A program made the position numbers and the translations under genes. A stretch of DNA of 64,000 bases from Amorphoplanes digitatis. Lineage in GTDB: Bacteria > Actinomycetota > Actinomycetes > Mycobacteriales > Micromonosporaceae. The notes under the pieces were generated by a model that worked only from the letters and a program-made list of their open reading frames with translations, was not told the DNA's origin and ran no database searches. The stretch spans positions 3,032,501 through 3,096,500 of the forward strand of contig NZ_JACHNH010000001.1 of the NCBI RefSeq assembly GCF_014205335.1, in the 5' to 3' direction. Below are positions 44,129-51,054 of the stretch, in pieces (the first letter of the stretch is position 1; each line of letters starts with the position of its first letter).

Positions 44129-45583
44129 ATGACGGCCCTGAATGGCGCCCAGCCGCGAGTGGTGATCATCGGCGCCGGCTTCGGCGGGGTGGCGATCGCC
44201 GTGGGCCTGCGCCGCGCCGGGTTCACCGACGTGCTGATGCTGGAGAAGGCTGACCAGGTCGGGGGCGTCTGGCGCGACAACGCCTATCCCGGATGCGCCT
44301 GCGACGTGCCGGCGCCGCTGTACTCGTTCTCCTTCGCGCCGAATCCCGGCTGGTCGCGGCGGTTCCCGCCGCACGAGGAGATCCTCGCCTACCTCGACGA
44401 CTGCGTCACCCGCTTCGGGCTGCGGGACAACCTGCGGCTCGGCACCGAGGTGACGGACGCGACCTGGGACGACGAGCACCGCGAATGGCGGCTGCGCACC
44501 GCGGCGGGCGAGGAGATCGTCGCCGACGTGCTGGTGCCCGCGGTCGGGCAGCTCTCCCGGCCGGTCATCCCCGAGCTGCCGGGCGCCGAGCTGTTCCGCG
44601 GCCCGGCGCTGCACACCGCCCGGTGGGACCCCGAGCTGCGGGTCGAGGGCAGGCGGGTCGCGGTGGTCGGCACCGGCGCCAGCGCCATCCAGCTCGTGCC
44701 GGCGATCGCCGGGCGCGCCGAGCGGGTGATCGTCTTCCAGCGCAGCGCGCCGTGGACGCTGCCCAAGCCCGACCGCCGGTACGGCCGGCTGCGCCGGGCC
44801 GCCTACCGGCGGCTGCCCGCCCTGATGTCGGCGTCCCGCGGCGGCACCTGGGCGATGACGATCTTCACCGGCGCCGCCGTGCTCGGCAACCGGGCGGCGG
44901 GAGCGTTCCTGCGCCTCGCCTCGCGGACCCAGCGCCGGTGGCAGGTCCGGGACCCGCTGCTGCGCGCCCGGGTCACGCCCGACGAGCCGATGGGCTGCAA
45001 GCGGGTGCTGTTCACCAGCGCCTGGCTGCCCACCCTCGCCCGCGACGACGTCGACCTGGTCACCGAGAAGATCGTCGGCGTGACCCCGGACGGCATCCGC
45101 ACCGCGGACGGCGTCGAGCACCGCTGCGACGTGCTCGTCTACGGCACCGGCTTCGCCGCCACCGAGTTCCTGGTGCCGATGCGGGTGACCGGACGCTCGG
45201 GCGAGCGGCTCGACCGGGTGTGGCGCGACGGCGCGTACGCGTACCTGGGCATGACCGTGCCCGCGTTCCCGAACATGTTCCTGGTCTACGGGCCCAACAC
45301 GAACACCGGCAACACCTCGGTCATCTACTTCCACGAGTCGCAGGCCCGCTACATCGTCGAGGCGGTGCGGATGCTCGCGGCCGGCGCCGCGCCGCTCGAG
45401 GTACGCCCGGAGGTGGCCGCCGCCTACGACGCGGAGGTGCAGGGCCGCCTCGCCGGCAGCGTGTGGACCGCCTGCCAGAGCTGGTACCGCAATGCCAGCG
45501 GGCGCGTCGTCACCAACTGGCCCGGCATGGCGGGGGAGTACCGCCGCCGGACCGCGCGGCCGCGGCCCGCCGACTTCCGCTGA
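44129..45583 (+). CDS. Baeyer-Villiger-type flavin monooxygenase
   Basis: 484 residues. Two Rossmann motifs, GAGFGG (15-20; FAD) and GTGASA (181-186; NADPH), flank the type I Baeyer-Villiger fingerprint FRGPALHTARWD (156-167; FxGxxxHxxxWP/D). VYGTGF and FLVYGPNTNTGNTSVIYFHESQ are further family signatures. Such enzymes insert oxygen next to a ketone to give an ester or lactone. Directly upstream is palindrome site C. With the GMC oxidase and the hydrolase it could open or shorten a carbon skeleton. The alternative of an N-oxidising or hydroxylating flavoprotein is less likely given the fingerprint. Confidence 0.9.
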   Translation: MTALNGAQPRVVIIGAGFGGVAIAVGLRRAGFTDVLMLEKADQVGGVWRDNAYPGCACDVPAPLYSFSFAPNPGWSRRFPPHEEILAYLDDCVTRFGLRDNLRLGTEVTDATWDDEHREWRLRTAAGEEIVADVLVPAVGQLSRPVIPELPGAELFRGPALHTARWDPELRVEGRRVAVVGTGASAIQLVPAIAGRAERVIVFQRSAPWTLPKPDRRYGRLRRAAYRRLPALMSASRGGTWAMTIFTGAAVLGNRAAGAFLRLASRTQRRWQVRDPLLRARVTPDEPMGCKRVLFTSAWLPTLARDDVDLVTEKIVGVTPDGIRTADGVEHRCDVLVYGTGFAATEFLVPMRVTGRSGERLDRVWRDGAYAYLGMTVPAFPNMFLVYGPNTNTGNTSVIYFHESQARYIVEAVRMLAAGAAPLEVRPEVAAAYDAEVQGRLAGSVWTACQSWYRNASGRVVTNWPGMAGEYRRRTARPRPADFR

Positions 45584-45593
45584 GATGCCGGCG

Positions 45594-46244
45594 TCAGGAC
45601 GACGCGGCGGCGGCCGGTGCCGGTACGCCGAAGCGCAGACCGAAGTCGGCAAGGGTGACGGTCAGCAGGGGCCGCCGCCCGGCGAGGTAGCCCAGCGGCC
45701 CGTCCGGCTCGACCCGCCAGGTGGAGCCGCCCAGCCGCAGCCCGGCCCGCCCGCGCACGGTCGTGCGCTTGACCGCGCCGTCGAGCGCCTGAGCCACCGA
45801 CATCGGTGCCGGCCAGCGCCCGGGCAGCCGCAGCCCGGCGCCGAACGACGCCGCGGCGATCCGGCCGCTCGCGATGCTCGCGGTCCCCTCGGTGCGGCCG
45901 TCGGGCCCGGTGCGCACGTCCAGCTCGGCCAGGTCCTTGGGGATGCCCCAGAGCTCGCGGCCGCCGTCACGGGACTCCGCGCTGTCCACCCAGATCTCGG
46001 TGATGCTGACCCGGGGCCGGCCGCCCTCGTGCACCAGGACCGCCGACAGCAGCTCCTGGTACTGGAGGATTCCACCCGGCTCGTAGCGCACCCACGCGGC
46101 GCCGACGAGCGCACGCCGCCCGAACGGCAGCGGCCGCACCGCCGCGGCGAGAGGATCGGGCAATGTGGGCAGGTCGCCGCGCGGCACGGCGAAGACCGAG
46201 AGGTACAGCTGACCGCGCAGGTCCCAGGGTTCCGGCGGATACAT
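45594..46244 (-). CDS. Acetoacetate-decarboxylase-family protein
   Basis: A 216-residue member of the ADC superfamily (PF06314). The signature ITEIWVDSAESRDGGRELWGIPKDLAEL carries the Lys that forms the Schiff base in true decarboxylases (here in GIPKDL). GGILQYQELLSAVLV is the preceding barrel strand. Many ADC-like proteins are not decarboxylases, so the reaction is open; a beta-keto acid from the neighbouring pathway is a reasonable substrate. It converges on the monooxygenase gene and diverges from the racemase-like gene across 39 bp. Confidence 0.85.
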   Translation of the reverse strand: MYPPEPWDLRGQLYLSVFAVPRGDLPTLPDPLAAAVRPLPFGRRALVGAAWVRYEPGGILQYQELLSAVLVHEGGRPRVSITEIWVDSAESRDGGRELWGIPKDLAELDVRTGPDGRTEGTASIASGRIAAASFGAGLRLPGRWPAPMSVAQALDGAVKRTTVRGRAGLRLGGSTWRVEPDGPLGYLAGRRPLLTVTLADFGLRFGVPAPAAAASS

Positions 46245-46283
46245 GGCCAGAATCCTATTCGCATTTCCACCTAGGAGGCAGAT

Positions 46284-47402
46284 GTGTCAGGTGATCAAGG
46301 TCCGCTCCGCGGCCTGAAAGTGATCGAGCTGGCGGGGATCGGCCCGGCGCCGTTCGCCGGGATGCTGCTGGCCGACCTCGGCGCCGACGTGGTGCGGGTG
46401 GACCGGGTCGGCCCCGGCTCGCCGCTGTCCGGCGACCCCCGGTACGACCTGCTCAACCGCGGCAAGCGCTCGATCGCGGCCGACCTCAAGCGCGACGACG
46501 ACCGCGAACTCGTGCTGTCGCTGGCCGAGCGGGCCGACGTGCTCATCGAGGGCTACCGGCCCGGTGTCGCCGAGCGGCTCGGCGTGGGCCCGGAGGCGGC
46601 GCTCGCCCGCAACCCCGCCCTGGTCTACGCGCGGATGACCGGCTGGGGCCAGGACGGCCCGCTCGCTTCCAGCGCCGGGCACGACATCACCTACCTGGCG
46701 ATCACCGGGGCGCTGCACGCGATCGGCCGCGCGGGCGGCCCGCCGCAGGTGCCGGCGAACCTGCTCGGCGACTTCGGCGGCGGCTCCCTCTACCTGGTGG
46801 TCGGCGTCCTCGCCGCGCTGCGCGAGGCCGAGCGCACCGGCCGGGGCCAGGTGGTCGACGCGGCGATCACCGACGGCGCCGCCCACCTGACCACCCTGCT
46901 GTACGGCCTGAGCGCCGAGGGCCGCTGGCGCGACGAGCGGGGCGTGAACATCCTCGACACCGGCGCGCCGTTCTACGACGTCTACCCGGCCGCGGACGGC
47001 GGCTACCTCGCGGTCGGCGCCCTGGAGCCGCAGTTCTACGCCGAGTTCATCCGGCTGCTCGCGCCCGGCGACGACCTGCCCGCGCAGTACGACCTCGCCC
47101 GCTGGCCGGAGCTGCGTGCCCGGATCGCCGCCGCCTTCGAGACCCGCACCCAGCAGGAGTGGGCCGCGGTCTTCGAGGGCACCGAGGCGTGCGTTGCGCC
47201 GGTGCTGTCGCTCTCCGAGGCCGCCCGCCATCCCCACCTCGAGCAGCGCGGCACGTTCGAGAGCCCCGGCGGGGTGCGGCAGCCGGCCGCGGCGCCCCGG
47301 TTCTCGCTGACCCCGCCCGGGCCGGTCGGCCGGCCCGCGCTGCCCGGCGAGCACACCCGCGAGGTGCTCGCCGACTGGAAGGTGACCGGCGGCGTACGGT
47401 GA
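46284..47402 (+). CDS. Alpha-methylacyl-CoA racemase-like CoA-transferase family III enzyme
   Basis: 372 residues, GTG start with AGGAGG five bases upstream. CaiB/BaiF fold: VIELAGIGPAPFAGMLLADLGADVVRVDR at the N-terminus. AMACR-type residues are in SSAGHDITYLAITGALHAIGR (His) and PANLLGDFGGGSLYLVVG (Asp), which together favour racemase over transferase. It inverts the 2-methyl centre so branched chains can enter beta-oxidation, as in sterol side-chain or pristanic-acid breakdown. This fits the neighbouring acyl-CoA genes. Confidence 0.88.
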   Translation: MSGDQGPLRGLKVIELAGIGPAPFAGMLLADLGADVVRVDRVGPGSPLSGDPRYDLLNRGKRSIAADLKRDDDRELVLSLAERADVLIEGYRPGVAERLGVGPEAALARNPALVYARMTGWGQDGPLASSAGHDITYLAITGALHAIGRAGGPPQVPANLLGDFGGGSLYLVVGVLAALREAERTGRGQVVDAAITDGAAHLTTLLYGLSAEGRWRDERGVNILDTGAPFYDVYPAADGGYLAVGALEPQFYAEFIRLLAPGDDLPAQYDLARWPELRARIAAAFETRTQQEWAAVFEGTEACVAPVLSLSEAARHPHLEQRGTFESPGGVRQPAAAPRFSLTPPGPVGRPALPGEHTREVLADWKVTGGVR

Positions 47403-47464
47403 AGTTGTCGCTCCGGACCTTGGCGGCAAAGGTTTCGACGGGGCTGACAGCGGACATTTCACTA

Positions 47465-47477
47465 GTGACCCGGTCAC
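47465..47477. promoter_or_regulatory. 13-bp palindrome before the decayed hydrolase gene
   Basis: GTGACCCGGTCAC, a perfect GTGAC-N3-GTCAC palindrome 23 bp before the ATG at 47500. A copy of the same form with another centre, GTGACGTCGTCAC, is at 50760-50772 in the glycosyltransferase/amylase gap. This could be a regulator site; no binder is suggested by the sequence. Confidence 0.35.
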
Positions 47478-47499
47478 ACACGTCGGAAGGGAGCACACG

Positions 47500-47922
47500 A
47501 TGAGCACGTTCGCCGACCATGACGACGCCGAACTGCTCCATCAGGAGTTCGGCACCGGTGATCCGTTCGTACCCGACAGCTGGGAGGCGCAGCTGCTGGT
47601 GGCGGGCACCACCGGCCACCGCTGCATCACGCACGACCTCCGCGGGCACGGCCGCACCACCCGGGCCTACCGCGCGGGCACCGGCGGGCCGGCGCGGGCC
47701 GGGCTGGCCAAGGCCGGGCAGGCGCCGTTCCTGTGGAGCACCGCCAACCCCGCCGGCCTGCCCGGCGAGGCGTTCGACGAGCAGTGCGCCGCCTCGCTGG
47801 CCGACGGCTCGCGCGGCCACCCGGATGTCGCCGGCGGGCCCTTCGGCGCGGACTGCGCCGGTGTCGCGACGACCGGCCCGGAGCACACGGGCGCCGATCT
47901 GCCGGTCCTGTCGCACGCCTGA
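47500..47922 (+). pseudogene. Decayed alpha/beta hydrolase (haloperoxidase-like), still open
   Basis: 140 residues with fragments of a non-haem haloperoxidase-type hydrolase in the right order. FGTGDPFV corresponds to the usual GTGxPVVLIHG region with the HG lost. DSWEAQLLVAGTTGHRCITHDLRGHGRTT matches the strand after it, and PAGLPGEAFDEQCAASLADGSRG with AGGPFGAD matches the later cap region. The nucleophile elbow GxSxG, the acid and the His are absent, so it cannot be a working hydrolase of this family. It keeps a ribosome-binding site (GGAAGGGAG) and a full reading frame, so a small expressed protein is possible. Confidence 0.6.
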
Positions 47923-47936
47923 CCGCGCCCGGTCAG
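47919..47936. terminator. Short hairpin shared by two convergent stop codons
   Basis: CTGACCG (47919-47925) pairs with CGGTCAG (47930-47936) around a 4-nt loop. The TGA of the plus gene and the TGA of the minus gene are both inside the arms, so it may serve both transcripts. The stem is only 7 bp. Confidence 0.45.
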
Positions 47937-48361
47937 CCCCGGCGGAACGGGCTGCGGCGCATGGTTCTGCGCTTCAGCAGCCCCGCCAGCATCTCCCGGG
48001 GTGAGCAGGAGGCGTGACTCGGGTGCGACGCCCCGGCGCCGGGGCCGTCCCACTGCTCCGCGGGCTCGTCCTGCTCCTCCGCGCGACGCGCGGCGATGCC
48101 GATGATCCAGCCGGCCACGTCGGTGCCCGGGGCGGTGTGCAGGTCCGCGGAGTGCCAGGCCTCCAGGAACGTGGCGGCGGTGACCTCGTTGACGCGGTCG
48201 TCGCCGAGCGCCGCGTGCACGGTCGCGTACACGTCCGGCGAGAGTGCGTGGTAGAGCCGGGTGAAGGCGTCCCGGTCGTCCGCGGCCGAGCGCCGGAGCA
48301 GCATGAGTAGCCGGGTGGGTTCCCTGCGGTACTCGGTCAGGAACACCACCTCGGTCATCAT
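47933..48361 (-). CDS. Lone sigma-70 region-2-like protein
   Basis: 142 residues. Residues ~25-95 resemble ECF sigma region 2 (DRDAFTRLYHALSPDVYATVHAALGD, VTAATFLEAWHSADLH, GWIIGIAARRAEEQ). The expected region 4 helix-turn-helix is missing. Instead the protein ends in a ~45-residue low-complexity tail (QWDGPGAGASHPSHASCSPRE) and a basic end (RRTMRRSPFRRG). It may be a remnant, a regulator that binds core polymerase without recognising DNA, or part of a split sigma factor. No anti-sigma gene is adjacent. Confidence 0.6.
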   Translation of the reverse strand: MMTEVVFLTEYRREPTRLLMLLRRSAADDRDAFTRLYHALSPDVYATVHAALGDDRVNEVTAATFLEAWHSADLHTAPGTDVAGWIIGIAARRAEEQDEPAEQWDGPGAGASHPSHASCSPREMLAGLLKRRTMRRSPFRRG

Positions 48362-48460
48362 CGCTGCCCAGGACGTGTTTGTCGGCGGCGGTGACGTCGT
48401 GGCGATCGTGCGATCATGATGCCTCTTCCCCGGTCCGGATGAAGCGTACTGCTCGTACGG

Positions 48461-49501
48461 TCACCTCACCCGTTTCCGGCCGTGCTGGAGGGTGGCGATC
48501 AACGCGAGGGTGGACTCCGCGCCCTGATTGAGGTTCGGGCCGAGCGGTGTCAGCCCGTCGTAGGCGCCACCGGTCGCCGGGTCCCACATCACCGCGTCGC
48601 GGTCGTTGTCGCCGAGGAACCAGCCGATCGCCTGCCGGACGCCGTCGTTCCAACTGTCGTCCCCGGTCGCCGAGGCGGCGGTGGCGCAGGCGTCGGCCAG
48701 CGCGGCGACCTCGATCGGCTGCTGGTCGTAACGCTGCCGCGGTTCGCCGCGCCGCCAGCCGGCCGCCGGCAGTACGGACAGACGCCCGTCGCCGAGCTGA
48801 ACGTCGTGCAGCCAGGCCAGCATGCGCAGGCCGGCCGCCAGCAGCGCGACGTCCTGCTGGAACCGGCCGGCGGCGATGACGACCTCGGCCAGCGCGGCGC
48901 TCGCGTAGGCGAGGTGGCGCCCGGGCCAGGACCATTCCGGGTCGGATTCGGGCCAGCCGACGGCCTTGGCGGCGTCGGCGAGCAGAGCCGCCGCCGGGGC
49001 GTTGCCCGGCTCCCGGCGCAGCACCTCGGCGGCGCCGAGCCCGGCGAAGGCCATGGCGTGCGGCGACGGCGAGCGGCGTGCGGCGCCCAGGGTGAAGGCG
49101 ACCATGGCCTCCCGCCGGATCCAGGGCGCGGTACTCCGGGCGGCCGCCGTGCCGAGACCCCACAACGCCCGGCCCCACCAGTCGCCCAGTCCCGGATCGT
49201 CGGTCCAGCGCCGGTCGTAGCCGAGCCGGTTGTGGAAGGCGCCGCTGTCGTGCTGGGCGTGCGTCAGGAAGCTCAGGTAGACCTCGGCCAGCCGCTGCAC
49301 CTCCGGCGACGGCTCGGCCTCGCGACTGGTGACGACCAGTCCGCGCGCCACGTCGTCGGTGCAGTAGCCGTGCGCACGCCGGGCCACGGCGTGCCGGGCG
49401 TGCTCCAGCAGCCCGGTGTCGTCGGTCAGCCGGGAGAGATGAGCGAAGCTGGGCGGCGGCGTCCGCCGGTGCTGCGCCGGTACGCCCAGGGTGGCGGTCA
49501 C
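48461..49501 (-). CDS. Glycosyltransferase-associated (alpha/alpha)-toroid glycan protein
   Basis: 346 residues from a GTG that overlaps the stop of the glycosyltransferase (GTGA). Mostly helical with repeated motifs such as HARHAVARRAHGYCTDDVARGLVV, WWGRALWGLGTAA, HAMAFAGLGAAEVLRR, YDQQPIEVAALADACATA and NQGAESTLALIATL. This resembles the six-hairpin (alpha/alpha) fold of glycoside hydrolase/glycosidase-like proteins found next to GT4 enzymes. EST near the end is a usual feature. Probably acts on the glycan built by its partner; enzyme activity is not shown. Confidence 0.75.
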   Translation of the reverse strand: MTATLGVPAQHRRTPPPSFAHLSRLTDDTGLLEHARHAVARRAHGYCTDDVARGLVVTSREAEPSPEVQRLAEVYLSFLTHAQHDSGAFHNRLGYDRRWTDDPGLGDWWGRALWGLGTAAARSTAPWIRREAMVAFTLGAARRSPSPHAMAFAGLGAAEVLRREPGNAPAAALLADAAKAVGWPESDPEWSWPGRHLAYASAALAEVVIAAGRFQQDVALLAAGLRMLAWLHDVQLGDGRLSVLPAAGWRRGEPRQRYDQQPIEVAALADACATAASATGDDSWNDGVRQAIGWFLGDNDRDAVMWDPATGGAYDGLTPLGPNLNQGAESTLALIATLQHGRKRVR

Positions 49502-50607
49502 GCCGGCGCGGGTGCGGCGCGCGTGGCGATGAGCCGGTCGGCCAGCCTGTCGTAGCGGGCCGCGACCTCCGGCCAGCTCATTGTGGCGACGCCGGCGGTG
49601 GCCCCGGCGATGCCGGGCCGGGTGAGCACCTTGCGGATGGCGGCGGCCAGCGCCCGCGGATTGCGGTGCGGCACGAGCAGCCCCGGCCCGTCGGTGAGCA
49701 GCTCCACCGCGTGCGGGAAGGCGGTGGCCACCACCGGTACGCCGGCGGCGACCGCCTCGACCAGCACGCCGGAGGTGACCTGCTCGGCGGAGTCGTACGG
49801 CAGGACGACGACGTCGGCGGAGCGGATCAGGCCGCCCAGCTCGGCGTCGTCGAGATAGCCGGACCGGTAGGCCACCGCGTGGGCGACGCCGAGCTCGGCG
49901 CCGAGCTGATGCAGGCCGGTCCGGTACGCCTCGCCGTGCCGCTCGATCACCTTGGGGTGTGTCCTGCCCGCCACGGTGTAGACGGGGTCGAGCCGGCGCA
50001 GCAGCGGCAGGGCGCGGATGGCCCATTCGATGCCCTTGCCGGGTCCGAGCAGCCCCCAGGTGAGCAGGTGTGGCCGCGGCCCGCGGGCCACCGCGGGGCC
50101 GGCGGGAACGGCGGCACCGTGCGGGATGACCGAGATCTTCGCGGGGTCGACGTCGTAGCCGACGACGAGCCGGTCGTGTGCGGTGCCGGTCATGGTGACG
50201 ACGGCGCCGGCCGTGGCCACGATCTGCTCCAGCAGCGACTTCTGCCGGGGCGTCGGCCAGGCGAGCACGGTGTGCAGGACGGCGATGCTGGGCACCGTCA
50301 GCCGCCGCATCAGCCGCAGCACGTCCGCTCCGTCGGTGCCCGGGTAGATGCCGTACTCGTGCTGGACGATCGCGACGTCGTGGCCGTTGAGGGCGTCGGC
50401 GGCGGCCCGCCATCCGCCGGCCTCCAGCGCCGGCCAGGTGTGCACGACGCCGGGTCCCGGCGGTCCCGCGGCGGCGCCCGTCGTGACGCGGACGACACCG
50501 CCGGAGCCGGTGCCGGCGGTGAGACTCGCGGCGAGGGAGGCGTTGAAGGTGGCGAGGCCGCAGTGGGTCGGCGGGTGGGTGCTGAGGAAGCCGTACCTGG
50601 TGGCCAC
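49498..50607 (-). CDS. GT4-family glycosyltransferase
   Basis: 369 residues, GTG start at 50607. GT-B fold with N-terminal FLSTHPPTHCGLATFNASLAASL. The second domain has the donor-site segments LLTWGLLGPGKGIEWAIRALPLL and VLPYDSAEQVTSGVLVEAVAAGVPVVAT (GT4 E-x7-E region). Likely transfers a sugar from a nucleotide donor to a glycan or lipid in the cytoplasm. Translationally coupled to the gene at 48461, and divergent from the amylase gene. Confidence 0.88.
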   Translation of the reverse strand: MATRYGFLSTHPPTHCGLATFNASLAASLTAGTGSGGVVRVTTGAAAGPPGPGVVHTWPALEAGGWRAAADALNGHDVAIVQHEYGIYPGTDGADVLRLMRRLTVPSIAVLHTVLAWPTPRQKSLLEQIVATAGAVVTMTGTAHDRLVVGYDVDPAKISVIPHGAAVPAGPAVARGPRPHLLTWGLLGPGKGIEWAIRALPLLRRLDPVYTVAGRTHPKVIERHGEAYRTGLHQLGAELGVAHAVAYRSGYLDDAELGGLIRSADVVVLPYDSAEQVTSGVLVEAVAAGVPVVATAFPHAVELLTDGPGLLVPHRNPRALAAAIRKVLTRPGIAGATAGVATMSWPEVAARYDRLADRLIATRAAPAPA

Positions 50608-51054
50608 GGGGCCTGCTTTCCGTAGTGGTTGCGTCGATCCACGCGGGCACACCCGGATAGGCCCCGACGGGCCGGGGTCTGGGGCCGTGCGTCGAATCCG
50701 TGATGCCGAGGAACGTGCCCGGCGCTGCCGGTGCAGATGAGGAACCTGGTGACGAGCCGGTGACGTCGTCACTCCCGGTCCCGCCAGCCTACGCGCCATC
50801 GGGCGCGCGCAGGCTGACGGCTTCGTCACGTCCACCCGCGCGGCGGCATTTCATCGATGCATGTGCACGCCTCTTTACGTCATCGTCATCGCTTGGTAAC
50901 TTCTGAAACAACTTGCAAGGTCTTGCATGGCTCGGGCGAAGCGCAGGCCCCGGTGCAGGGCAGTCATCCGCAAGACGTTCCAGCAAATGGCTCAACCGTG
51001 ACCCCGTGGTGCCCCCGCCACGGGGCTTGCACGCACCCCCTGAGGAGCCCCCCG
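50608..51054. promoter_or_regulatory. Control region between glycosyltransferase and amylase, with MalR-like site and leader hairpin
   Basis: 447 bp without a gene. TGCAAGGTCTTGCA (50914-50927) is a palindrome with 6-bp arms of the CTTGCA type used by LacI-family maltose regulators of actinobacteria. In the leader, CCCCGTGG (51002-51009) pairs with CCACGGGG (51018-51025), about 30 bp before the GTG. GTGACGTCGTCAC lies at 50760-50772. GAGGAG is the amylase ribosome-binding site. The rest shows no clear signal. Confidence 0.55.
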
